A DNA stretch of 64,000 nucleotides from Nectonema munidae (GCA_030549495.1 JAUIRK010000567.1:350501-414500), one strand, 5' to 3'. Counted from the first letter of the stretch, positions 22,870 through 34,435 are shown. Notes: generated by a model not told the origin, from the sequence alone. Numbers and translations are program-made.

Positions 22870-24387
22870 TCAATCTATTTTCATCTTTGACCTTAAATAA
22901 GTTTTGATTATTTTGAGACGTGAAAAACTTCTTTCAGCAGATGCCACAGTCACAAGAATTGTCAAAAAAATTCTAAGTGCAACAAAGTAGTTAGGAAAGG
23001 CAGTGTATCTCTCGTTATTAGAAAGATAAGTTAAAATTTCTATTGGAGTCTTGTCTGTGTCTGGTAAAAAATGTTTTAATGACTCGATTTCGTCAGCTAA
23101 ATCAACTCCACATATATCTGTAGACTGATCAATTGAAGAAGTTAATGCTTGTTCAAGATTTTTTGCAAGCTTTTGTATATCATCACGTCGAAGGCTCTTA
23201 AAACTAATAAGAAAACTAGACAAATTTATATTTGATTTTAGCTGTTCAAATCTTGGCTCTAAAGATTGGATTGCAGTGTCTATAATTCTGTTAAAACAAT
23301 TTATTCTGTAATCATCTTGAGCATTGTTAGGGGTGTAATCTTGGGCAGTTTCATCAAAAAACCTCTTTCTTTTTTTCTGACGCTTGACTGGAAAGATCGT
23401 ATCGACTTCCATGTTTTCAGCCAATTCTTTTGCCACAATCAAAATATGGGTAAAACCGTTAATTCTCATGTTTTTGAGCCAGGTTAACACCTTGTTAAAT
23501 GAATCCATTGAAGCACTTAAATCTATTTTTTCACTTTGCATTTCTTTACTAACAGTTTTGACTTGAAAAAGTACATCATACCATAACACAAGTGACACCA
23601 AAAATTTATAGTTTTTCAGTGATTCATACAGAGTTTCTGCTTCGCTTTTGCACATTACGTCATCAGTTTTCTGCGCTAACTCGTCTAGCGCATCACAAAT
23701 TCCAGGTAACTGATAACGAAGCGCTTTGACACTATCAATTTTACACTCCCACCTTGTTTCGCACAAAGGCTTCAGAGTTAGATTTGGAACATGTTTTTTC
23801 AACAGTGTCCATCCTTTTGTAGATCCTGCAAATATTGAGTATACACGTTGAATAACTCCAAAAAAACTCAACGCATCAGGGCATGATTTAGTCATATCTG
23901 CTATAAGTAGATTATAATTATGGCATGCACATGGAGTAAAGAATGCTCGGTTGTTGATATCCAAAAGCCGTTTTTGAACTCCAGAATAAACACCTTTCAT
24001 ATTAGCGCCATTATCATACCCTTGGCCACGAATATTTTGAACATTTAATTCAAATTTTTCAAGAACATTTACCAAAACATTACATAGGTTTTTTCCAGAA
24101 GTACTTTCAACAGGAAGAAACTTAATAAAACGTTCATAGACAGTTACTGATTTTTTTACATTAACTCCAGATACATACCTCATTGTTAATGACATCTGTT
24201 CTATATGACTTATGCCCGGTGTACAGTCTAAAATTACAGAAAAATACATCGCGTTCCTGACATCTTCAAGTATATCATTTTGAACAGCTTCAGCTAAGAT
24301 AGAAACAAGTTCATTTTGAATTTTTTTTCCTAAGTAATGATCATGAATCTCAGAGTTTTTTACACGTCGTAGATGTTCCCCCATCAC
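22870..24387 (-). CDS. hAT transposase, catalytic and dimerisation part (505 aa)
   Basis: Continues the ORF ending at 24420. The RNase H-like core shows VILDCTPGISH (D54, first catalytic Asp) and RGQGYDNGANM (D125, second). CACHNYNLLIAD and the inserted helical domain follow, then the hAT dimerisation region near the end (YFVALRIFLTILVTVASAER, SFSRLKIIKTYLR). After the stop at 22870 another frame carries the expected tail (RLNDLAILSIERDLC) to a stop at 22760–22762. So one further small frame change is present near 22885. With only two lesions in about 820 codons the copy is young. The first ATG in this frame (24387) is not a natural start. Confidence 0.9.
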   Translation of the reverse strand: MMGEHLRRVKNSEIHDHYLGKKIQNELVSILAEAVQNDILEDVRNAMYFSVILDCTPGISHIEQMSLTMRYVSGVNVKKSVTVYERFIKFLPVESTSGKNLCNVLVNVLEKFELNVQNIRGQGYDNGANMKGVYSGVQKRLLDINNRAFFTPCACHNYNLLIADMTKSCPDALSFFGVIQRVYSIFAGSTKGWTLLKKHVPNLTLKPLCETRWECKIDSVKALRYQLPGICDALDELAQKTDDVMCKSEAETLYESLKNYKFLVSLVLWYDVLFQVKTVSKEMQSEKIDLSASMDSFNKVLTWLKNMRINGFTHILIVAKELAENMEVDTIFPVKRQKKRKRFFDETAQDYTPNNAQDDYRINCFNRIIDTAIQSLEPRFEQLKSNINLSSFLISFKSLRRDDIQKLAKNLEQALTSSIDQSTDICGVDLADEIESLKHFLPDTDKTPIEILTYLSNNERYTAFPNYFVALRIFLTILVTVASAERSFSRLKIIKTYLRSKMKID

Positions 24388-24419
24388 TGGATCAAACTTT
24401 GCAACTAATTCTACCAGAC

Positions 24420-25217
24420 CTAAAAATTTCCATTATTTTGTTCCCCAATTTTTTCATTAGAACCTCTGAAAGCTAAATTACGCTCGGCTAAAAACTGTAC
24501 AATTGCAACTAATCTTTGAAAAACTTGACCCCAACGCTTAGTCTCATTATGAAGCAATTCTTGTTGAACTTTGTCAATACAACTTTTTTTACTTAGTCTT
24601 ACGCCAGCTTCCCAGTAACTAACCATAGCTTCCAAATGCCCTGATGACTTCTCATGTTCTGCCAACCTTATGCCACAAGTTGGCCAGTGATTGAATCCTT
24701 TATTAACAAACAAGCTTCCCTGTTTCCCCAAAAGTTGGCAGTAAAAACAAAAAATTTTATCTGTTGAAACAGAATAAACTAACCAAGGTCGCAAAATACT
24801 TTGTCCATTATTTAATTTTCGTTTGCAGTGATATTTGGAAAATCGTCTACCTTCTTTATTTTTAGCAAAATCTTCTAATATTATTTCAGTTGGACCTTTA
24901 TGTAACAAAAAATCAATCGAAGATCTATCCATGTTTTCAGGCCAATTGGCCGGATCATCAAAGTTTTCTATTGATATATTATCAAAGCAAGCTGGTACTG
25001 ATGAATCATTGTGATGATTTTTCAAATTTTTTTCAAAATCCTCTTTTACATTCTGACTAGAAGTAGGTAAGTTTTCACCTTCAAAATTTAGTTTTTTTTT
25101 AGCTCCTTTCTGTTTATTAATCATAATATCGTTCGCTTTTTTCTTCATCTTTTTTTCCCAGCCAGATGTATATTTTCTGCCGATGTCTCTTGATCTTTTT
25201 GGAAACTTTTTTTCCAT
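24420..25217 (-). CDS. hAT transposase, N-terminal part (265 aa)
   Basis: Basic N-terminus (MEKKFPKRSRDIG, KKMKKK) that could direct nuclear import. It is followed at about residues 120–200 by a TTF-type zinc finger (W145, C157-x2-C160, W178, H188, H194), the DNA-binding module of ZMYM/TTF-type hAT transposases. The DUF4371-like helical region then begins (WGQVFQRLVAIVQFLAERN, LAFRGSNE). The stop after NGNF arises from a one-base loss in a T run: the next frame continues with LGLVELVAKFDPVMGEHL, the expected family sequence, directly into the following ORF. The start at 25217 is the first ATG and matches usual family length. Confidence 0.88.
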   Translation of the reverse strand: MEKKFPKRSRDIGRKYTSGWEKKMKKKANDIMINKQKGAKKKLNFEGENLPTSSQNVKEDFEKNLKNHHNDSSVPACFDNISIENFDDPANWPENMDRSSIDFLLHKGPTEIILEDFAKNKEGRRFSKYHCKRKLNNGQSILRPWLVYSVSTDKIFCFYCQLLGKQGSLFVNKGFNHWPTCGIRLAEHEKSSGHLEAMVSYWEAGVRLSKKSCIDKVQQELLHNETKRWGQVFQRLVAIVQFLAERNLAFRGSNEKIGEQNNGNF

Positions 25218-27402
25218 TTTCGATATGCAACTTCTAAAATAAAGATTTCTAAAATAAAGAGAACTAATTTTAAAAAATCAGCATCTTAGAATTATTAAAA
25301 TATTCTAAATAAAAAGCATGTTAATACTCTTATTAGGAATTATTTTTTTATTAAAAAAATAATTATAATTATAATAATTGACATTTAACACTTTATACTT
25401 TTTATTTATTTTATACTTTATAAAATTTTACTTTTTTTACTTTTTTACTTTTTTTACTTTTTATACTTTATTACTTTTTATTTTTAAATTGAGCAAAATA
25501 ATTCTAAAAAACTATAGAGATATTTCGAAAAATCTATTTTAAAAAAAATATTTTACTAAAGTTATTAAATTAATAATTAAATTAAATATTTAAAATATTA
25601 TAATTAAATAAGTTGTTATTTATTAAAGTAAAAACATATATGCTTTTATAAAAGTTATCAAAACATAATATTGCGGGGCCTAAAAAGAGCGCCGGGCCAA
25701 ATGCGGCCGCATCGGTCGCAGTGCCTTAAGGCCGGCTCTGGTTCAATGCTTATGTGAGAAGGTTTTTTAGTTTCTTTTTCATCAAAATACAGGAAGTTAC
25801 AAAACTTTCCGTAGTAACTTTGTTGATACTGATGATGATAAGCAATTGTTTTTAGTATATTAATATCATTTTTAGTATGATGGAATTTTTCTTTTAAAAT
25901 AGTATGTTTAATTTCGAACCTATCAAAGGGCCAAACTGTAAGAACTGCGGAGGATAATGAAGTAAAAAATGAAGTTTGGGTTTTTGTTTTTTTCGCATAA
26001 AACACTTTTAAAGTCAAGAACAAAATCGTCAATAATTTCTTGCATGTATTTAATATGCCCAAGATCAAGTTTAGGAGCACAAATAAAAAGCAATACCTTA
26101 AGAAATTTCAAAAAAACTGTCCAGAGCGGATCATCATCAGGAATTAAGTCGCCAAGGAAGAAGATTAGAAAGACAGTTTATTCGAGCTGCTGTTTGAGGA
26201 ACGCATACATTGTTTTTTTTTCAAAAAACGCGAATAGCTTTATTTCTCATGTCCACTTTACAAAAATTAAACTGCTCTAATCGTTTGTTAAAGTCTTCTA
26301 GCGTAAAAAACCATTTGAAGTGTAAAAATTGAGAAGATTTTCTAAAATATCGCACGCTATGCCTTCAAAAATATCATGAGAAATATTCAAGGGTTGGCCA
26401 TTGATTATATAAAAATGTTTTAAACTGATTTAAAGGAGAATCGCTTTTCACTCCATACACTTTTGTCAATAAAACATCTTGAGAAATGTAGTTAATGTGG
26501 TTCTGATGCATTTCTTTTGTACGAAACAAAATTTTCAGCTCCTAATGTATGTCCAGCCAAATGATCAGTAGCAACAAATGAAACAGTGCCATAAAATTTA
26601 TAAATTTCATTGTTTTTAATAATTTCTAAACCCTCATCCTCTAGAAACTTTAAATCGTCAAGTAATGGTTGAAGTACCTGCTTCATACCAACGACTTTGA
26701 TAAGTTTGGTTTTACAAATCAAAGCAATTTGAATTGTGCGAAGTTTTGCTCTGTGCTTAGGATGAATATTGGCTAAATTAATGTAGAAACAATCCAATTT
26801 TAACTTCTCACACTTATTACTCAAAGCGTTGCTAATAGTTACATGATCATATTTTAAAATAATTTGAAATGCAGAAGGGTTTTCTTTAATCAAAATGGAG
26901 TAAGTTCTCTAAAGTTTTCAAAACAGAAACATACTGATACTTGGAAAATTTTTTGTTTGCACCCAAGTGTAAAAGATCATATTGAACTGGTTCATTGATT
27001 TTGATAAAGTTATTCAGGCGATACTCAGTTTTCAAATCATTAAAACAACTTAAGAATCTTGAAAATTCGCAATTTATAATTTCTAGTGTTTTTAGCTTAT
27101 CTAAATCAATTTCTCTTTCTAAAATTTTGTGAAATGATAAACACTGCATCAACATTAGAGAAGAAAAACTTGAGACAATTTTTGAAAGTGTCTTTGAATT
27201 TACATTATCAATATCTCTTATTTCTAACATAAAATAAGCTATCTTTTACTCAAAATTCAATTGGGACTTTTTATCGGACAGTCATTTAACAAACATTTCA
27301 ATGAAACGCTACCATCTTCATGATTACTTGAGTAATGTTTCAATAACTAGTATAAATATCTTGAGGAATATGTAACAAATTTTGCAGAAGTATATTCTAA
27401 TG

Positions 27403-29679
27403 CAGTGTTCCTCAACTAGGGGGCCATGGCCCCCTAGGGGGCCACGGGACCTTAATAGGGGGCCACGAGCAGATGGCAAAGAATGAACTTTGTTCATGGT
27501 TTACGAATGACTTCTTCAAACATGTTGTATCATTGTTTTTGAGTCTCATTCATAACGGGTTTTCTTTCCTACGTTGCATCCAATCTCTACTTCTGCCTTT
27601 CTGCTTTATAACTAGCAATTTTATTTCTTCATACTTCATTGGTGAGAGATATTTTTATATATTACAAAAGTAGAATACACATTGTATAAATCTTCACTAC
27701 ATATCATTTTTTTCAATTTCAAAGCTAGGCAACCCAAATTTTATCTCGTGACTCAATGTTAAGAACCACTAAGCTAAAGCATAGCAAAATTCACAATAAT
27801 GAAAAAATAATGATAATATATAAACCTAATACTTTATTTTAAAAACGTTATATTTCAGCTGTTCCACATTTTTTAGGTTAAAAAGAAGGAAAATTGGCTG
27901 TTGATAATTAAAACAAGTGATTTAGTGCGCTTTAACTCGAAAATTCAATTTAATTGAATATTCACGGAGGCATAGCTTGGAACTTGAAGATCGGGTAAAC
28001 GATTGCGCCCGAAATGTTTTGATTAAAATTTGGAGCACGTAAAAAAACATATTGAGTCTTTTTTTGCTTGTTAATCTTAATTTCATCAATAGGACTGACC
28101 AATAAGATTTATATACGGTAAAATTAATTTTTTTTCCTAATTTTCTCATTCAGTATTTAAACTAGAATAGTGTTTTTGATTCAGACTACACAAGTAGACC
28201 TGTAAGACTTATGTTGTAATAAAAAGTAAAATTTTGAAAAAATCATTTAAAATGAACAAACTAGTGAAAATTCTATATACTATGACAATATCATATCTTT
28301 ATAAGTTGTTAAATTTGATAGATGTCAAAGGTTCGTAAATGGAATGGCAGTTACGTTAAGTTTGGATTTACAAATGTAATTCGAGATGGCGTTGATTGTG
28401 CGCAATGTATACACTCCTCACTGGTGATTTCAAATGCATCACTACGTCTATGTAAACTTTTAAATCATCGCGACTAAATGCATCCTCAAAATAAGAACAA
28501 TAGTGTTGAGGCTATGTATGCAAAACGAGCCCGGTATGAACGCGAAGCTAGACTTCCTGAATTTAACTTTCGGCCAGTAGAAAAACCTGCTCTTCAATCC
28601 AGCTACGAAGTAGCATACCAACTTGCAAAGTGCAAGAAGCCCCACACTATTGCAGAGGAGCTAATTAAGCTAATTAGTACAGATTAGATTTGTACAGAAA
28701 AAATGGTTGAATTAATGATTGGTCCAGAGGCAAAAAAGGATTCAACAAGTTTCCATGTTTAATGATACAATCCGCCGGCGGATTAATGACATGGCTGCTG
28801 ATGTGTGCCGTCAAGTTTCCTATGAAATTAGGCAGAGCAGAGTTCAGGCTAGTCTATCTCCAATTAGACGAGTTTACCGACATGCGAAGGTATAGTCAGT
28901 TGATTGCTTTTGTTCGTTATGAAAAAAATGGAAAGATGAAGGAAGAGTTTTTGTTTTGTAGTTGGATGCCAGGTACAACGACAGCAGCAGATCTTAAAGC
29001 AATCGTGGATTCTTTTTTCAAAAATACAGGTCTTAAGTGGCAGAATTTCAAACGTACTGATGGTGCTCCAGCAATGATTGGCGTTGCTACATTAGTCAAA
29101 AATGAATGGCCTCATATAACATCTTCTCACTGTTCACTACATCGTAATGTATTACTTCAAAGAATGTATTACTGACATCTCAGCTTATTTTCTTATTTTG
29201 TCGATGCACCATTAGATGTTTCATCGCATAGGGACACATTCAACACTAAAATTGAAGGTACTGAAGACGAAGGAGAAGAGCTAGCATAGTTTAAGGCATC
29301 TAAAGCAATAAAACTTGCTTTTAGTAACAATAAAGATCTCTCTACTTTCTGGTTATCTGTTCAGGATGCCTACCCTCTGTTGGCAACGATATTCGCCCTG
29401 CTGTATCCCAAACGAAGCCAGGCATAAAAAGTCTTATCACACAAGCTCAACAGCAAGTTTCTCATCGAATAAATTCAAAAAATTTTACTTTCATTTATAA
29501 TTTTTTCAAAATTTAAAATAAAATTTAATTTAATTATTATTTATCAAATTTTATAAATTAATTATTATTATTTAATTTATTTTTTAATTTTAAAATTTTT
29601 ATTGTTGGAAATTTAGGGGGCCACGGGTATTGGCTTGCTTGGTAAGGGGCCGCATGTCATGAAAGGTTGAGAAACACTG
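27403..29679 (+). mobile_element. hAT transposon (ZBED/SCAND3-type), internally deleted, TSD TTCTAATG
   Basis: Ends CAGTGTTCCTCAACTAGG and GGTTGAGAAACACTG form terminal inverted repeats. Perfect 8-bp duplications TTCTAATG flank them (27395–27402, 29680–29687). Just inside the left end GGGGGCCATGGCCCCC makes a GC palindrome, and GGGGGCCACGGG occurs near both ends. The plus strand carries a decayed transposase in the order BED finger, catalytic first half, then C-terminus, with the middle missing. It landed between two K-family pieces. The length of 2277 bp and multiple stops make it non-autonomous. Confidence 0.93.
28322..29430 (+). pseudogene. ZBED-type hAT transposase relic
   Basis: 28322–28474 encodes MSKVRKWNGSYVKFGFT and a BED-like Cys/His stretch, then an in-frame stop at 28475–28477. 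28478–28684 continues with YAKRARYEREARLPEFNF and ALQSSYEVAYQLAKCKKPHT, then a stop. 28762–29175 holds YLQLDEFTDM (first catalytic Asp region), KMKEEFLFC, TDGAPAM (second Asp) and the His block SSHCSLHRNVL. About 29195–29430 gives the C-terminal piece (NNKDLSTFWLSVQDAYPLLA). Compared with full-length relatives of roughly 600 aa, the part between the HCSLHR block and the C-terminus is deleted. Ordinary decay of an inactive copy. Confidence 0.82.
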
Positions 29680-29859
29680 TTCTAATGTTTGCTAAAAGAT
29701 GCAAATTTCAGATACAAAGTTTCAACAAAAAACTTTTATAAAAATTAAACTGAAGAAAATCAAAAAACTTTTTCGACTTTTTGGAAACTACACATTCATC
29801 AACTCTATAAGTTAAACTTGCAGATTGAATGAGTAAATAAACTCATTTAAGTCTCTAAA

Positions 29860-30600
29860 CAATTCACATGCACTCCTTAATTTCATTTGATAAAAATTCC
29901 ATTTTCAACAATCTAATGCCGATTTTTTCATATTTTTCTTCTAAAAAATGTTCAAGTAAAACCTTTACTTCAGTAAAACTATACATTGATAGTATTGATG
30001 ATGAGTTGCCAAAGACAAATAGAATATTTTTTTTGTTTTTAGTTCTAGTAAAAACCGACTTAAAATAAAAATGTTTTAACTCAAATCTATAATAGTTTGT
30101 TAAATTTACCAATGGCCAATAAAATCTCATTTGCATAGGATAGTCCTACAAATAATAAAATTTTGGTTTCAAAGAAAAATTTGGCATATACGACAAAAAA
30201 TACTTTAAAAAATCTTCAATTAGTTCTTCCATAAAGTCAATGTGTGATAAATCTAGACCTTTTCAACAAATTAACTGAACACAATCACTTAGAAGTAAAA
30301 TAGTTTCCCCCAAAGTATCTTTTTCTGGGACCAAATCACATAACAATAAAGGTAGAAATTTCATAAAACTTAAATTCTGTTCAACAGTTTGCTTAAGATT
30401 GGTTTTACCTTTAACTAAGGAACTAGGTGTTGGTTTATCTGCAAATCTAAAAGCATGTATTCTTTTTTTCAAGATATCTAGAAAAAAATATTCTTTCAAT
30501 TAATTTATGGATTCTTCAAAAACAGCAACAAACGTCTTCGAATAAATCATGTGAGATGTCTGATGGAAGACCCTTTATAATAGGAACTATAGAGATGTAT
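29860..30600 (-). pseudogene. Second family K fragment (middle part)
   Basis: Right to left: about 30590–30540 encodes GLPSDISHDLFEDV, matching NISHDIFEGI of the copy at 22.5–27.3 kb. 30499–30263 encodes LSFMKFLPLLLCDLVPEKDT. About 30240–30130 encodes HIDFMEELIEDFLKYF. 30136–29864 encodes WPLVNLTNYYRFELKHFYFK. The same order occurs in the main copy, with small frame changes between pieces. It lies upstream of the main copy on the same strand, with the 2277-bp hAT between them, so the two are tandem remnants or one duplicated gene. Confidence 0.6.
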
Positions 30601-30945
30601 CGGATGTGTAATTGTTTGCATGCGCGAATGCCGATGTGGATATCAAATTTGACATCTTAGCAGATGCGGATGTGAGAATTAATTTTTTTAGTAGAGAAAA
30701 ATTAATTTTTTTATTCTAAGCAAACCCAAGTTTAATACTTTTTAAAAATGTAATCATAAACAAGCATCATAAAATTTTTGGATAAAGTAGAATTAACAAA
30801 ATTCTGTAAAAACTTTGCGGTATATAGAAAAAAGGATTTTTTTTGAAAAGTGCTAGGGCGGATGTTATTGCGGATGGTGAAATTTAAATGATCCACAGAT
30901 GAGGATGTTAATTTTCAGATGTACTGATTCTACTGGGTGTAGACA
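30586..30945 (+). repeat. Dispersed repeat family B, copy 1
   Basis: About 350 bases match 57606–57958 in inverted orientation over their whole length. Shared blocks include GATATCAAATTTGACATC, ATTCTAAGCAAAC, AAAATTTTTGGATAAAGTA, GTGGTATAT/GCGGTATAT and GCGGATGTTATTGC. No ORF is seen. It is probably a MITE; ends are not resolved. Confidence 0.7.
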
Positions 30946-31804
30946 ATTTTTTGAATATTTATTTTTAACTTATTGTTTCAGGTGCTTTGGTCTTTCTCTA
31001 ATTAGTTTTTCTTGCAAGATATAAAGATTCATTAGTTCTTCTTCATTTATGAATTTTATTTTCTAAACCTTCAAGAAGCTCAGTTGTTAATTGAATCAAT
31101 CATTCAATAATTTTACTAAATTAAAGATCCCGGAATAATCAACGTGCCGGATTAACGAAGGTCCGAATTAGTGATTTCCGAATGAGTAGTAATCAACCGT
31201 AATAGCAAGCGATACCATTCCTTTTTTCAACTATTTATATAGTAAAAGCACGCTAAATATTTTGATACAAATATGGGCTTTCTGAATATTTTTTATCTAA
31301 TAGTATATTCAAAACATTATCTATTTTTGAATAGTAATAATAACAATGAAAGCAGTAAAATCCAACTTTACTACTTTTAATTACTATTATTATAGTAATT
31401 TTACTATTTATTTTTTTCAGAACTGAAAAAGCAATACAAATTAAATTCTTTTATTAAAAATACTTTTGGTTTTAATGAACCAAGAGGGTATTATTTAAGT
31501 GGGTTTACAAGTATTCCAATATTAAAAACTTTGCACTCTTTATAACATTTGAAGATGTTTTTGCACAAATAATGAAACCTTGTTGAAACTTAGATGAATT
31601 CTGATGGGAGTGCTTTCAAAAATAACAGTTTTTCCAAAATAATTCTACAGCACTACAATTGATCCTATATTATGATGATGTAACTATTAGCAACATTTTC
31701 AGCTCTTCGTTTAACATTAATGTCTAACTCTTTAAGGTTTGGTTGTATATTATACATTATGCATTTATATAATATACAATTAATCTCTGTTTATAATATG
31801 TAAC
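30946..31804. other. No gene; possible Tigger/pogo-type terminus
   Basis: Mostly AT-rich. At about 31126–31190 the words CCGGAATAATC, CCGGATTAACGAAGG and TCCGAATTAGTGA occur in series. They resemble the repeated CGGATAATCGA/TTCGGATTA motifs of pogo/Tigger-type terminal repeats. No partner end was found. Confidence 0.35.
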
Positions 31805-31808
31805 CGTT

Positions 31809-31832
31809 TTTATCTATCTATCTATCTATCTT
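31809..31832. repeat. (TATC)n microsatellite
   Basis: About five copies of TATC/CTAT in perfect register. Confidence 0.9.
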
Positions 31833-32124
31833 TCATAAAAATAATGAATAATGCGATCAAAGAAAAAGAACGAATTCAAACTTATTTATTTGTAATTTAA
31901 TTTCATTTTTCTCACTCAATCTATGTGAAGAAAAATTGAAGTTTCCAATTATATAAAAGCATTTCTAATTCTACTCTAATGATAAAAAAAATATATATAT
32001 ATGAATGAATAATGAATTGCAGAACGGTGATGATGATATATATATGTATAGATTGTGTGATTCAAAAGTTAGAAAAATGCGAGTTACCATTGGCTTTGTG
32101 GCTACTACTGTGCTGTGTGTGAGT

Positions 32125-32242
32125 GAATAAACAAATTAAATTTTAATTTAAAATTTGCATATTCAAAATTTTATTGATTTTTTTTGCTTTAAGAAGAGTT
32201 CAATAAAACAAGGAATTAAATAAATAAACAAATATATATACA
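32125..32242. repeat. About 115-bp duplicated segment, copy 1
   Basis: GAATAAACAAATTAAATTTT through CAATAAAACAAGGAATTAA to AATAAACAAATATA is nearly identical to 34306–34420. Both copies are followed by a T-rich short-period repeat with the words TTCTAAA and GTCTTTTTTAAA (32545–32645 here, 34436–34580 there). The duplication therefore spans a larger unit from which about 300 bases differ. Confidence 0.85.
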
Positions 32243-34305
32243 CTATATATATATATATAGAATATAGTACTATGTTCCTTTGCAAACTGTTTTTTTCGTT
32301 TCTTATTATTTCGTCTTCATTATGAAAAAATGAATACTTGATATCAAGATTTCCTATTACTACACACATTAATTAAGTAGTGCAATTTCTTTATCAATAA
32401 TTTAAGAGTATGAAGTCTTGAGATATCCGTATCAATAAAATCCTTATGTCCATCTTTTACTAACTAAGAATTTCTGTAAAATGGCTTCCCTTTTCTTTTT
32501 TATTATGATTATTATTTATTCAGTATATAACGATTTTGATATATATCATTTTTACTTCTAAATAATCTTTTTTATTTCTAAATTATCCTTTTTTTTTACC
32601 TTTAAAATGTCTTTTTTAAATTCTAAACGCTCTTTCTAAAATTCAGAATAAAATTGAAAAATGACAATTTAGGACTTAAAAAACAAATTTGAATTGAAAA
32701 AAGAGAATTTAAAAGTAAAAATTACATATATTGAGCTTAGCAATGATTTAGAAATTTACAACAGTGAAGCTATTTAACTTCCCCATATACTTTTATTTCT
32801 TTTTTTGCATTTAAATTATCATAAATTGTAAAATTTCAAATTTAAATGATAGATATTTATAATAATTTTAAAATATATTTGGTATTATGCTTACATTTTC
32901 GTCTATGAATAATGTTTAGCGTTGAAATTTTTTTAAAAATATATACTTATGCATTATTATAGAAGTGAACATTTTGAGATAGGTTTTTTGGAATTTTTTC
33001 ATTAATTTGGAGTCTTCTAAGAATATTTAGTTACTTTCTTTCGACTTTTGTAATACAAGCATTAATTTTTCATTAACTTAGCTGATTGATGAACAGAATA
33101 TAGAGACAAATTTTATTTAAAGTAAAACAAGAGTTTGCAAAAACAAAATTGTTATACTTTTATAATCCTTTTTAATACTAAATTTTCTGCTTTACAATAA
33201 ATATCGTCCCATTATTTTCGTTGTTAACGGGATAAAAAGCCTTTATAGAGGTACATTATTCCGTTTTTGTAAAGTTGATTCACGTCTTTAGGACATTTGA
33301 TTTCAAAAAGGCATATAAATAGTTATTTATTTATTTATTTATTTATTTACAAATGAAAGTTTACGCATGAGAAAAGTATGACAAAAACAACTGAACCAAA
33401 TTATCGAAACAGTATGAAAATAATGTAGGTAATTTTGTGAAGATCCAAAAGCCAGGAGGCCGCAGTTAGGATTCAACACAGACTTTCAAGGATAGGGTAG
33501 AAAAATGAAGCATCGAGGACACGAGTTCAAAGCATTGCTCACGGAAACAAAGTGGAATATTGTTGTAGAGTCAAATAATAAAATTAGGAAGTAGAGCAGA
33601 CATAGCAGTTTCTGTCACAATAGGTATAATGGCTATAGGAAGAAATGAAAAAATTTTTCCAAATTTTTTTGAAGGTTTTCACAGATAAACTGGGGTCTTG
33701 AAAGAGAAAAGGAAATTGTTGTGAAGTAAATTTGTTTTGTATCTGACTGACACAGTAGAAGTTGAGAGTCGGAAAAACACAGGCTTTTTGATATCAAAGA
33801 CCTATAAAATCAAGAAATCCTTTACTTGGATCAAATGAGGATAGAGAAAAATGAATCAAAATCTGGAATGAATAATCAAATAACGATTTGACGCATATAT
33901 TCAAAGTTTTCTACTGATTAATTTTTTATCCATTAAAGATTTCAAATTTATTTCATATATTTAGATTATTGTGAAAAGTTCAAATAAAACAATTGAAAAT
34001 GATTATATTGCTTATGGTATAAACTTTTTTAGCAAATAAATGTTCATTTTGAAATAAAAAATTTATATAATAAAAATAATCATGTTAAAAATAAAATATA
34101 AAATTTTTGAATTTTTTTTTAAATAACGCATAAATTTTTTTATTTTATTTTTTTTGAAATAATAAAAAATAAAATTATAAAAGAATTTTAATAACGGAAA
34201 TAATTAAAAATTTCAAAAATATTTTTATTTGAAAGGTAAAATTATTTCAATTAAAATTCTTTGCAAAAAATTAAAGAAATTGCATTTTGAATAATTAAGA
34301 ATTTT
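32243..34305. other. No gene recognised; one microsatellite
   Basis: AT-rich DNA with a (TTTA)n tract at 33323–33349. The stretch 33400–33830 is GC-richer than its surroundings but has no ORF on either strand that I can support. Confidence 0.5.
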
Positions 34306-34420
34306 GAATAAACAAATTAAATTTTAATTTAAAATTTGCATATTCAAAATTTTATTGATTTTTTTGCTTTAAGAAGAGTTCAATAAAACAAGGAATTAAT
34401 AAATAAACAAATATACAGAT
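34306..34420. repeat. About 115-bp duplicated segment, copy 2
   Basis: Near-identical to 32125–32242 in direct orientation, about 2.2 kb apart. Confidence 0.85.
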
Positions 34421-34435
34421 ATATACCATTTTTAG

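Larger units (their letters stand above)
22645..25740 (-). mobile_element. Full-length hAT transposon (3096 bp), TSD GTTCAATG
   Basis: Ends CAGGGCCGGCCTTAG and CTTAAGGCCGGCTCTG form inverted repeats. Perfect 8-bp duplications GTTCAATG flank them (22637–22644, 25741–25748). Subterminal sequence is strikingly GC-rich (GCGGGGCC, CGGCCGC) against the AT-rich interior. The minus strand encodes a TTF-finger/ZMYM-type hAT transposase in two long ORFs separated by one frameshift, with a second near the C-terminus. The element sits inside the family K gene. Removing one TSD copy rejoins the K frame (…SIE|RFPP…), which proves the insertion order. Confidence 0.95.
22480..27345 (-). pseudogene. Family K (KDZ-transposase-like) gene, interrupted by a complete hAT
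   Basis: Right to left: a decayed Cys-rich start (~27345–27270), 27230–26886 (FSRFLSCFNDLKTEYRL, SKYQYVSVLKTLENLL), 26893–26492 (NPSAFQIILKYD, ANIHPKHRAKLRTIQIALIC, KVVGMKQVLQPLLDDLKFLE, FVATDHLAGHTLG), ~26450–26380 (NISHDIFEGIACDILENLL), ~26150–25970 (DLIPDDDPLWTVFLKFLKVL), ~25925–25750 (WPFDRFEIKHTILKEKFHHT). Beyond the hAT it continues as RFPPTIQTLLQSYFF at 22636–22590. This order matches a large uncharacterised family in fish and cnidarian genomes whose centre resembles KDZ transposases. Several frame changes separate the pieces. It is likely a dead element gene. Similarity is from memory; an HMM search would decide. Confidence 0.6.

Noticed and set aside
23266-23566. Plus-strand ORFs inside the hAT
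   Set aside because: Antisense shadows of the hAT transposase.
31126-31190. Complete Tigger/pogo element
   Set aside because: Only one set of terminal-like words is seen, with no partner end and no transposase, so at most a remnant is noted.
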